This document shows, one piece after another, positions 1 to 5,992 of a stretch of 9,586 nucleotides of DNA. The notes beneath the pieces are model-generated. The model worked only from the letters and a program-made list of their open reading frames with translations, ran no database searches and was not told the origin of the DNA. The position numbers and the translations under genes are program-made. The DNA is from CBDTTM01 sp965363355 (lineage in GTDB: Bacteria; Bacillota; Negativicutes; Selenomonadales; Selenomonadaceae). Location: assembly GCA_965363355.1 (NCBI GenBank), contig CBDTTM010000089.1, positions 1-9,586 on the forward strand, written 5' to 3'. How positions within the stretch are numbered: position 1 is the first letter of the stretch; every line of letters starts with the position of its first letter.

Positions 1-1292
1 TGAGCCACACCAGCCGCTATATCTGAACGGGCACCGATACGCAATGAAATATCAACTACGTCAGTCAAGGATTGAACAACCTGACCTACGGCTGTTGTCA
101 CTTTTTCACTGCTTTTTCGCTGCATATCCATTCCAGCAGCAATACCATTGACTTGCGCTGCTACATTTTGCGAAGAATTCGTCGATTCGCCCGCAATTGC
201 TGACAATTCTTGTGAAGAGGCACTTACTGCTTCCGTCAATGAAGCCGTTTTTCCTAGAAGAAGCCGCAAATTTTGGCTCATTTTATTAAAGGCCTGCACG
301 AGCAGCCCCACTTCATCATTGGAAGAAACCTCCATATCTTTGCCCCGCAAATTCCCCTGCGCCAAAGCTTCTGCTTGTTTTTTGAGCAATATCAACGGCT
401 TTGTCATTTGGCCAGTACACTTTATTCCGACCACAAGCATCAATACTAAACTACATAAAGCTAATATCGCATAGGTAATCTGCATCGACTCCATCTCCCG
501 ATACACAATCGCCTTTGGAACTATGATGCCTAAGATCCAGCCCGTGCTTTTCACTGTAGTATAAGCGAAAATATTACTCGTCCCGCCAGATTCTATCGAT
601 AAATATCCTTGGCCGTTTGTGGCCATTTCATTGAACTGATTTTGCAAAAAAACCGCATTTTTTATATCGTCTTGCCCATCATCCGGTGCAGCTGCCGCCA
701 AAACAGTACCTGTTTTATCCAAGAGCACTGCCTGCCCTTGTTTCTGATATTTCATTTGATCCAATCGATTCTTAAGCGTATCCAGTAATATATCCGCACT
801 CACCGCTCCGGCAAATCTCCCAGAGCCATCACTATAAGGAGCTGTGGCCTTTATTACAAGCTTGCCACTATCATTGGCCTGTACCGGTGTAAAAACCATA
901 CTGCCAGCTTCTTTAGCGGCTATGTACCAAGGTTCTTTTTTAGGGTCTGTATTTCTTACTCTTTTATGCCATGAATGGAAAAAACCTGCTTCGCTGCCAT
1001 GCATCAAATCCTCTATTTCAAGATCGCCTTCAGCCAGGCTCAATACGTTTTGCTGCCGCCCCGCCGCCTCGTCGGATGCATGAAGCAAACGAGCTGTGGT
1101 CAAAACAACCTGGCTGCGAGCCTTGAGCCAACCATCGATTGTTTCTCCGCTTTGATTGACCTCTGCCTGCATGCCAGTTTCGATTGCATTCGACATGTAT
1201 TGGTAAGAAATATAATAACCTGCCGCAATCGCCAAGGACATAATCAAACCAACAGCGCCAACTAAAAAGAAAAATTTTTTCCGAACGCCCAT
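1..1292 (-). CDS. Methyl-accepting chemotaxis protein, dCache sensor (partial, 3' end outside window)
   Basis: Membrane chemoreceptor that would sense an external ligand and control CheA/CheW. The frame is open from an ATG at 1292 to the window edge, giving 430 residues. A GGAG-type ribosome site (1301-1305) lies 8 bases upstream. In order: a short basic N-terminus and TM1 (about residues 7-29); a long extracellular region (about 30-270) with double-Cache hallmarks, namely DGWL near 53, DPKKEPWY near 116-123 and a VSADI strand near 164; TM2 (about 273-291); a HAMP domain (about 292-345, with NDEVGLL and FNKM); then the start of the cytoplasmic coiled coil. The conserved hairpin tip that docks CheA is missing because the window ends. 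The usual arginine of the dCache ligand motif before PWY is not obvious, so I do not predict an amino-acid ligand. The family call is secure; the ligand is unknown. Confidence 0.93.
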   Translation of the reverse strand, partial: MGVRKKFFFLVGAVGLIMSLAIAAGYYISYQYMSNAIETGMQAEVNQSGETIDGWLKARSQVVLTTARLLHASDEAAGRQQNVLSLAEGDLEIEDLMHGSEAGFFHSWHKRVRNTDPKKEPWYIAAKEAGSMVFTPVQANDSGKLVIKATAPYSDGSGRFAGAVSADILLDTLKNRLDQMKYQKQGQAVLLDKTGTVLAAAAPDDGQDDIKNAVFLQNQFNEMATNGQGYLSIESGGTSNIFAYTTVKSTGWILGIIVPKAIVYREMESMQITYAILALCSLVLMLVVGIKCTGQMTKPLILLKKQAEALAQGNLRGKDMEVSSNDEVGLLVQAFNKMSQNLRLLLGKTASLTEAVSASSQELSAIAGESTNSSQNVAAQVNGIAAGMDMQRKSSEKVTTAVGQVVQSLTDVVDISLRIGARSDIAAGVA

Positions 1293-1362
1293 AGACACTT
1301 CTCCTATCATGTTCTTACCCATAATATTCCAATTTCCATAACAAGGAAAGCTGGTAATTTTT

Positions 1363-1371
1363 ATTTTAGCA
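1363..1371 (-). promoter_or_regulatory. Possible extended -10 promoter of the chemoreceptor gene
   Basis: Read on the minus strand, this is TGCTAAAAT, an extended -10 (TGn plus TAAAAT) about 70 bases ahead of the ATG at 1292. There is no good -35. I also looked for the sigma-28 pattern common at chemotaxis genes and did not find it. A second candidate -10, TATTAT at 1321-1326, has only a poor -35 (TTTCCT). Weak call. Confidence 0.25.
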
Positions 1372-1424
1372 AAACCAAATTCAGCAAATTGGAAGAGAAG
1401 GTTAAGGTTATGTTAAAGAATTTC

Positions 1425-1462
1425 AAAAAAATAACCGAAGACATATTTATCTCCGGTTATTT
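1425..1462 (-). terminator. Intrinsic terminator of the ABC exporter gene
   Basis: Inverted repeat of 12 bp with one mismatch (1429-1440 with 1451-1462) and a 10-nt loop. On the minus strand the hairpin is followed by a run of T residues (A run at 1425-1430 on plus). It begins 9 bases after the stop codon of the ABC gene, as expected for rho-independent termination. Confidence 0.85.
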
Positions 1463-1471
1463 CTCTAGTCT

Positions 1472-3220
1472 TTATTCGTTTTTTTCTAATATTCCAGTAA
1501 ACTGCATATGATAATATCTAGCATATATACCATTCTTTTCCATAAGTTCTGCGTGACTGCCTCTTTCTTGAATGCCTTGGGCATCAATGACAACGATTTC
1601 ATCCGCATTGCGAATCGTACTCAGACGATGTGCAACGACAATCGTTGTTCGATTCTTCGCCAGTTTTTCAAGTGAAACCTGAATGTAACGCTCACTTTCA
1701 TTATCAAGAGCCGATGTTGCTTCATCCAGGATCAAGATCGGTGGATTCTTCAAAAATACGCGAGCAATAGATAATCGCTGCTTTTGACCTCCTGATAGAC
1801 GTGTTCCCCGTTCTCCGACATAACTGCCGTAGCCATCCGGTAAAGATTCGATAAAATCATGGATATTCGCCTGTTTAGCAGCTTCGATAATTTCCGCATC
1901 AGTGGCCTCCGGTTTACCATAGGCGATGTTATCCCGAATGCTGCCACCAAACATATAGACATCTTGTTGAACGACACCGATGTTACGGCGCAGCGATTGC
2001 AGCTTGATATCGCGGACATCATGTCCGTCGATCATAACGGCGCCGTCACTGACTTCATAAAAGCGAGGCAGTAAAGAACAAATCGTCGTTTTACCACCGC
2101 CCGATGGACCAACTAAAGCAACTGTCTTGCCGGCTTCAATTTGGATATTGATGTTTTCAAGAACGCTTTGATCGTTGTTATAGCGAAAAGAAACATTTTG
2201 GTAGGTGATTTCACCCCTCACCGTTTTCAACTCAACTGCATCTTTGCGATCGACGATTTCAGGGTCGGTCCCCACGACTTCATGGAAGCGACGGAAGCCG
2301 GAATATCCTTTTTGAAATTGCTCCGTAAAATTGATCAAGACATCGATTGGATTGATGAATATCCCGATATAAAGTGCATATACAGCAAGATCTGATGCCT
2401 GCAAAGAACCTTCGGCAATGAAGTAACCCCCACTGACGAGCACAACGGTATACAGCAAGCCCTGAAACAGTCCATTGCCAGCAAAAAAGCTGCCCATCAT
2501 CCGATAACTGCTTTCTTTTGACTCCAAAAAGGCCAAATTGCTTTCACCGAATTTATCACGTTCAACCGCTTCATTTGCAAATGATTTTACGACGCGGATG
2601 CCTGCCAAGCTATCTTGGACACTTGCATTGACTCCCGCAATTTTCTTACGGTTATCTAAAAAGATTTCCTTCATCCTTCGATTCTTATACATATTGAATA
2701 GCAGCATTACAACGGTAATAACCAAAAGAATCAGGGTCATCTTGACATTGATCAACAAAAGCAATGCAAATGAACCGAATATCTTCAACAGAGAAATAAA
2801 AATATTCTCCGGCCCATGATGTGCTAATTCAGAGATATCAAATAAGTCAGCTACAAGCTTCGACATCATCTCCCCTGTATTATTTCGATCATAATAAGAA
2901 AACGACAACTTCTGATAGTGCTCAAAAAGTTTTGCCCTCATATCACTTTCCATCCGAGCTCCCATGATGTGGCCCCAGGTCGTTATATAATACTGGCAGG
3001 CATAGCGGACAACATACATGACCAGCATCCCCGCAAGCAAGATACTGCATGAACGTATGATGACTTCCCGGTCCTGTACGAACACATAATGTGTCAAATA
3101 ATATAATAATTGAGGAAAGGCTAAATCGATGAGCGATAAAATGATTGCACAACATAAATCAAAATAAAGCAATCGCCGATATGGCCCATAAAATTGCATA
3201 AAACGTTGGAAAATATTCAT
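1472..3220 (-). CDS. ABC exporter, fused permease and ATPase (multidrug/lipid type)
   Basis: Half-transporter that would work as a dimer in the cytoplasmic membrane and export a substrate at the cost of ATP. The 582-residue protein has a type-1 exporter membrane domain (about residues 15-305, six hydrophobic segments) and a C-terminal nucleotide-binding domain. That domain is complete: Walker A GPSGGGKTT (371-379), Q-loop VVQQD (about 418), signature LSGGQ (476-480), Walker B ILILDE (495-500) and H-loop histidine (531). Length and domain order match bacterial MsbA/BmrA-like exporters. The frame runs upstream to a TTG at 3301, but I chose the ATG at 3220: it has an AGGAGG site 5 bases away, gives a normal MNIF start, and the likely promoter lies inside the longer version. 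It is monocistronic, with its own terminator, and divergent from the DUF212 gene. No second half-transporter or regulator is adjacent, so the substrate is unknown. Confidence 0.95.
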   Translation of the reverse strand: MNIFQRFMQFYGPYRRLLYFDLCCAIILSLIDLAFPQLLYYLTHYVFVQDREVIIRSCSILLAGMLVMYVVRYACQYYITTWGHIMGARMESDMRAKLFEHYQKLSFSYYDRNNTGEMMSKLVADLFDISELAHHGPENIFISLLKIFGSFALLLLINVKMTLILLVITVVMLLFNMYKNRRMKEIFLDNRKKIAGVNASVQDSLAGIRVVKSFANEAVERDKFGESNLAFLESKESSYRMMGSFFAGNGLFQGLLYTVVLVSGGYFIAEGSLQASDLAVYALYIGIFINPIDVLINFTEQFQKGYSGFRRFHEVVGTDPEIVDRKDAVELKTVRGEITYQNVSFRYNNDQSVLENINIQIEAGKTVALVGPSGGGKTTICSLLPRFYEVSDGAVMIDGHDVRDIKLQSLRRNIGVVQQDVYMFGGSIRDNIAYGKPEATDAEIIEAAKQANIHDFIESLPDGYGSYVGERGTRLSGGQKQRLSIARVFLKNPPILILDEATSALDNESERYIQVSLEKLAKNRTTIVVAHRLSTIRNADEIVVIDAQGIQERGSHAELMEKNGIYARYYHMQFTGILEKNE

Positions 3221-3265
3221 TGGCTCCTCCTCGTCCTTTTCTAATTGATAGTGATTCCTAACTAT

Positions 3266-3294
3266 ACGATAACATTCCCCGACTTGCATTGCAA
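3266..3294 (-). promoter_or_regulatory. Probable sigma-A promoter of the ABC exporter gene
   Basis: On the minus strand, -35 TTGCAA (3289-3294) and -10 TATCGT (3266-3271) are separated by 17 bases, which gives a leader of about 40 nt before the ATG at 3220. The -35 overlaps a short palindrome (TTGCATTGCAA, 3284-3294) that could bind a regulator. The -10 is imperfect. Confidence 0.4.
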
Positions 3295-3311
3295 CTAGCA
3301 ATGTGAAAAGA

Positions 3312-3340
3312 TTGTATTTTTTAAGCGGATATTCTATTAT
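3312..3340 (+). promoter_or_regulatory. Sigma-A promoter of the DUF212 gene
   Basis: TTGTAT (3312-3317) and TATTAT (3335-3340) are separated by exactly 17 bases and lie 33 bases ahead of the TTG start at 3374. Both hexamers are close to consensus, so this looks like a strong constitutive promoter. It is back to back with the ABC promoter. Confidence 0.7.
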
Positions 3341-3361
3341 AGAAGATATTGTTTTCTACAC

Positions 3362-3376
3362 GGAGGAATTGTCTTG
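3362..3376 (+). promoter_or_regulatory. Ribosome binding site that sets a TTG start
   Basis: GGAGGA (3362-3367) is followed after 6 bases by TTG (3374-3376). No ATG in this frame has comparable spacing, so the strong Shine-Dalgarno supports initiation at TTG. Confidence 0.75.
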
Positions 3377-3793
3377 AAATTTATTTTAGTTCCGCTCTTT
3401 GCCTGGTGCATTGCCGGATTTATCAAAGTATTGCTCTACGGATTACGCCAGAAGCGGCTCAAGCCAATGGAATTCTTCCGCTATGGCGGCTTCCCCAGTG
3501 CTCACACGGCGCTGGTCACCGCACCAGTTTTTTTTGCGGGACTCACGCAAGGATTTTTCACGCCACTTTTTTCCATTGGCTTTGCCTTAGTATTGATTGT
3601 CATCACGGATGCACATGGCTTGCGACGCTATGTGGGGCAACAGGCGCAACTAATCAACCAACTGCAGACCAAACAAGAAACAGCCTTGACTACACCCCTC
3701 AAAGAACATGTAGGCCATAGCTGGCTTGAGATTTTCGGCGGCATTTTCACTGGAATTGCCGTTGCATCGATTTGCTATTTTATTACAAAGTGA
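3374..3793 (+). CDS. DUF212/YuiD-type small membrane protein, divergent PAP2 relative
   Basis: A 139-residue membrane protein resembling B. subtilis YuiD and the DUF212 family, often annotated as divergent PAP2 or acid phosphatase/haloperoxidase-related. Visible family motifs: GGFPSAHTA (38-46, usually GMPSSHSA in relatives), DAHGLRRYVGQQA (79-91) and EHVGHSWLEIFGG (111-123). The histidines in PSAHT and GHS and the RR pair are arranged like PAP2 phosphatase motifs. Hydrophobic segments lie near residues 3-22, 46-78 and 118-137. A lipid-phosphate phosphatase role is plausible, but activity in this family is not established to my knowledge. The start is TTG, preceded by GGAGGA. The stop codon lies inside the terminator hairpin, so the transcript has almost no 3' UTR before the stem. 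It forms a single-gene unit. Confidence 0.88.
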   Translation: MKFILVPLFAWCIAGFIKVLLYGLRQKRLKPMEFFRYGGFPSAHTALVTAPVFFAGLTQGFFTPLFSIGFALVLIVITDAHGLRRYVGQQAQLINQLQTKQETALTTPLKEHVGHSWLEIFGGIFTGIAVASICYFITK

Positions 3794-3836
3794 AGAAAGG
3801 GTTGTTGACGTTTGTCAACAACCCTTTCTTCACTTT
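3787..3836. terminator. Bidirectional intrinsic terminator between converging genes
   Basis: A perfect 23-bp inverted repeat (3787-3809 with 3814-3836) with a GTTT loop. It includes the stop codon of the DUF212 gene (3791-3793) and ends 8 bases from the stop of the minus-strand orphan-sensor gene. The outer ends are A-rich on the left and T-rich on the right, so each strand has a short U stretch at the base. It can serve both transcription units. Confidence 0.9.
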
Positions 3837-3844
3837 TACAATAT

Positions 3845-4729
3845 TCATTCGCTACCAGCTTCAATCAATCTGAGTTTGTCACAAAGATCTGATAACACGC
3901 AATGCAGCTCATCGATCCCGGCTAATTTTTCTTCAAAACAAGTGCCTTTCAACTGCAATTGCCCATCAGTTTCCTGTCCCACACACGCTCTCGAGATTTC
4001 TGGAGATATCTGATTATATACTGCCTTATTGATTGAATCGCGAATAAGCGCCACTGCCTGTTCGGCGTAAACCAATAAATGGTCCGCAGCATCTTCATCT
4101 TCATCTCGATCCCGAATTTGCAGTTTCTGCCGTTTCAGTAAAATCGCTTTTCCCATAAGTTTTGCAATTTCCCGAAGCAAGCGACTTGCTGATTGGATAC
4201 TTGCTACTCGCTGCGCTTTGATCAATACAACGCTTGGCTGCAAGCTTTTCCGATATTTTTCATTTTCCCAAAGATCTCCCTCGATAAAACAATCCACACC
4301 CATTATATAATTCGCTTGCTTTAGTTTGAACAAAACATCATCAACAGACAGATTCGCATATGGTAGAGGCTCAAAGATAATATCGAGAATACCTAACCGC
4401 TGGCAATATTCCTCAAGGATTTGTGCATATTTCAGATGGTTATTCCAAATATAGACTCGTTCACCTCGGGGAATCCTTCCAACGGAAAGGAAAAAACGGG
4501 AAGAGGGCATCAACTCAAGGCAGACGACCTTCACTGGAGAAACGAATTGACATAGTTTTTCGAATTGAGTCGTTGCACAAATGTAGAGATCCGCCATTTT
4601 TTTTGCTGGTAACATATCTAATGTATAGGATTCTATATCGATATCTTTATAAAAAATCGATTGCACTGCTCTTTTGATTTCTTCAGCAACCAAAACATTC
4701 GAACCTATAGCGGCAAATTTCAATTTCAT
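3845..4729 (-). CDS. Orphan sensor-like protein coupled to LysR regulator; no effector domain
   Basis: I do not recognise a named family with certainty. The 294-residue protein appears cytosolic. Its N-terminal half (about 1-185) looks like two alpha/beta subdomains: it begins MKLKFAAIGS, has a central segment ending RIPRGERVYIWNN (about 84-96), then a helix and ILDIIFEPLPY. From memory this pattern resembles the signal-input region of some clostridial and Negativicutes sigma-54 activators, where the region precedes PAS, AAA+ and helix-turn-helix domains. None of those follows here. After a helical linker (LLREIAKLMGKAILLKRQK) there is an acidic patch (DRDEDEDAAD) and a helical C-terminus. 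It may bind a ligand and act through a partner, most simply the adjacent LysR protein. A GTG at 4738 overlaps the LysR stop by 4 bases. I prefer the ATG at 4729, which has AGAGGA about 10 bases upstream. Either start implies translational coupling. Confidence 0.8.
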   Translation of the reverse strand: MKLKFAAIGSNVLVAEEIKRAVQSIFYKDIDIESYTLDMLPAKKMADLYICATTQFEKLCQFVSPVKVVCLELMPSSRFFLSVGRIPRGERVYIWNNHLKYAQILEEYCQRLGILDIIFEPLPYANLSVDDVLFKLKQANYIMGVDCFIEGDLWENEKYRKSLQPSVVLIKAQRVASIQSASRLLREIAKLMGKAILLKRQKLQIRDRDEDEDAADHLLVYAEQAVALIRDSINKAVYNQISPEISRACVGQETDGQLQLKGTCFEEKLAGIDELHCVLSDLCDKLRLIEAGSE

Positions 4730-4734
4730 TGAAA

Positions 4735-5619
4735 TCACATCCTCTTTTCTGCATAAAGTTCCTCAGCCAGCTGTATAAATGCCTCAGCTGCATGAGATAA
4801 GCTTTTTTGCGTTTTATAAGCCAAAGCCAAATCAATGTATAATGGTGCTTTCAATCGAACAATACCAATTCGTTGATCGACTGCGCATAAATCTTCTGGC
4901 AATATAGCGATTCCTGCATTTTCAGCTACAAGCGACCTTATTGTCTGGACTTGGCTTGATTCAAATTGAATCTTTGGCAGCGTATTATTGCGCTCAAACT
5001 CATGCAGCAATAAATTACGCAGTGCACAGTCCTGTTTAAACAAGATCAAGGGCTCTTCGACAAGATCTTCCAGCCGGACCATAACATTTGCTGCTAAGAG
5101 ATGATTTGCCGGTACGCACAAAGCCAAAGATTGCTGCCCAATGGACACATAAGTCAAGGAGCTGCTCTTCATCTCTGGCAACAAAAAAGCCAAGTCCACC
5201 CGATCTTCAAGCAACGCTCGTTGCCCATCCTCATTATTGTTTTCTTCAAATACAATTTGGATTTGTGGATATTTTTCTTTGAATTTTGCCAGGAGAAAAG
5301 TAAAAGCCTTGATTCCAGCCAATGGAGTCAGGGCCAAACGCAATATTCCGCCATTTAGATTTTTGATATTATTGATGTCCGCGAGAGTTTTGCTTACACC
5401 ATGTAAGACATGTTCAACATGATTATAAAAAATTTGCCCCTCACTTGTCAGCAATACCTGTTTTTGGCTGCGATCGAAGAGCTGTATTCCCAGCTCATCT
5501 TCCAATGCGCGAATGGTATTTGTCACAGCCGGTTGTGATACGTACAGCCGCTCCGCTGCCCGGGTAAAACTATTGACTTTACTGACCATTTGAAAATATT
5601 CCAATTGCCGGAGTTCCAT
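4735..5619 (-). CDS. LysR-family transcriptional regulator
   Basis: A 294-residue LysR-type protein. The N-terminal winged helix-turn-helix is classical (MELRQLEYF, then SFTRAAERLYVSQPAVTNTI at about 17-36 and LGIQLFDR). A linker helix (about 60-87) and a periplasmic-binding-protein-like effector domain (about 88-290, including LRLALTPLAG and AENAGIAILPEDL) follow. It is transcribed away from the lyase-transporter pair, the usual layout in which a LysR protein controls its divergent neighbour and itself. The frame extends to a GTG at 5631, but that codon overlaps the AAGGAG ribosome site (5631-5636), so the ATG at 5619 is chosen. The coinducer is probably the carboxylate handled by the divergent genes or its cleavage product; this is inference from position only. 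Confidence 0.95.
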   Translation of the reverse strand: MELRQLEYFQMVSKVNSFTRAAERLYVSQPAVTNTIRALEDELGIQLFDRSQKQVLLTSEGQIFYNHVEHVLHGVSKTLADINNIKNLNGGILRLALTPLAGIKAFTFLLAKFKEKYPQIQIVFEENNNEDGQRALLEDRVDLAFLLPEMKSSSLTYVSIGQQSLALCVPANHLLAANVMVRLEDLVEEPLILFKQDCALRNLLLHEFERNNTLPKIQFESSQVQTIRSLVAENAGIAILPEDLCAVDQRIGIVRLKAPLYIDLALAYKTQKSLSHAAEAFIQLAEELYAEKRM

Positions 5620-5660
5620 AATATCGACCACTCCTTCTATCTCCAGAAACGACTCTTTTC

Positions 5661-5690
5661 ATTGTATCATATGGATTGCAGACTGCTGCA
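5661..5690 (-). promoter_or_regulatory. Likely lysR promoter region with extended -10 and a short dyad
   Basis: On the minus strand TGATACAAT (5661-5669) is an extended -10 about 42 bases ahead of the ATG at 5619. No good -35 is present. Where the -35 would sit there is a dyad, TGCAG-N4-CTGCA (5677-5690), which could be an operator. A weak -35 would suit autoregulation by LysR. Confidence 0.4.
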
Positions 5691-5710
5691 CCAAAAACTT
5701 CTTATTCAGC

Positions 5711-5746
5711 ATAATATTAAATTATCCAACAATAACATTTTGTTAT
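5711..5746. promoter_or_regulatory. Tandem pair of predicted LysR operator palindromes
   Basis: Two 15-bp dyads lie 21 bp apart (start to start), that is two helical turns on the same DNA face. Site 1 at 5711-5725 reads ATAATATTAAATTAT and site 2 at 5732-5746 reads ATAACATTTTGTTAT, a perfect 6-3-6 palindrome. Both fit ATAA-N7-TTAT and the T-N11-A rule of LysR binding sites. They lie upstream of the lysR promoter and about 180 bases upstream of the likely lyase transcription start, so autoregulation or looping to the promoter-proximal site is plausible. This stretch is AT-rich, which lowers the weight of site 1 alone. Confidence 0.55.
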
Positions 5747-5850
5747 ACGTCAAGTGCTGTATTTAAAATATTCGGCATAAGTTCTTTTTTTATTTAAATT
5801 ATTTTTCAAAAATGAAGTTTATTGTTAAATAATTTCCTCCAAACTCTTAA

Positions 5851-5876
5851 ATAAGATTTTCTTATCTAAGAATAAG
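5851..5876. promoter_or_regulatory. Promoter-proximal predicted LysR operator
   Basis: ATAAGATTTTCTTAT (5851-5865) is a perfect 6-3-6 palindrome with the same ATAA-N7-TTAT core as the upstream pair. It overlaps a second dyad, TTCTTA-TC-TAAGAA (5859-5872), and a further ATAAG copy ends at 5876. Its centre lies about 64 bases before the predicted lyase transcription start, close to the -65 position typical of LysR recognition sites, with the following half-sites placed towards the -35. Confidence 0.6.
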
Positions 5877-5885
5877 ATGTAGATA

Positions 5886-5920
5886 TTCGTTTATCAATAA
5901 ATCATATGCTACGATAAACG
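5886..5920 (+). promoter_or_regulatory. Predicted promoter of the lyase gene, framed by an 8-bp inverted repeat
   Basis: TGCTACGAT (5907-5915) is an extended -10; the -35 position holds only TTCGTT or TCGTTT (5886-5892), consistent with activator dependence. A perfect inverted repeat, CGTTTATC (5888-5895) and GATAAACG (5913-5920) with 17 bases between, brackets the core promoter and could be a further operator. Predicted transcription start is about 5922, giving a leader of about 70 nt. Confidence 0.4.
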
Positions 5921-5992
5921 CATCACATGAAACAACCTGTTTCTGTGAATCGACACTATTTTTCAATAATAAAATCTAGGGGGAATCTTATT

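Noticed and set aside
148..474. Plus-strand open frame opposite the chemoreceptor (also 844-1083 and 975-1265)
   Set aside because: Shadow frames. The minus strand reads continuously as a dCache-HAMP receptor through the same bases, and the plus frames lack ribosome sites and recognisable domains.
2538..2819. Several 60-120 codon plus-strand frames inside the ABC gene (for example 2141-2395, 2538-2819)
   Set aside because: They lie fully within a strongly supported ABC exporter on the other strand and have no domain signal.
3221..3301. N-terminal extension of the ABC exporter to a TTG at 3301
   Set aside because: The extension has no ribosome site, overlaps the likely promoter and does not look like exporter sequence. 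The ATG at 3220 has AGGAGG.
3349..3720. Alternative plus-strand frame overlapping the DUF212 gene
   Set aside because: The DUF212 frame carries conserved family motifs and the placed ribosome site. The alternative frame is cysteine- and histidine-rich without any family pattern.
5927..5992. Upstream ATG at 5927 as lyase start
   Set aside because: No good ribosome site precedes it, and it begins only a few bases after the predicted transcription start. The ATG at 5993 has AGGGGGA at good spacing.
5620..5992. Riboswitch, small RNA or hidden small gene in the 373-bp divergent gap
   Set aside because: No conserved riboswitch-like core, no terminator before the lyase start and no short frame with a ribosome site. 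The dyads are better explained as protein-binding sites.
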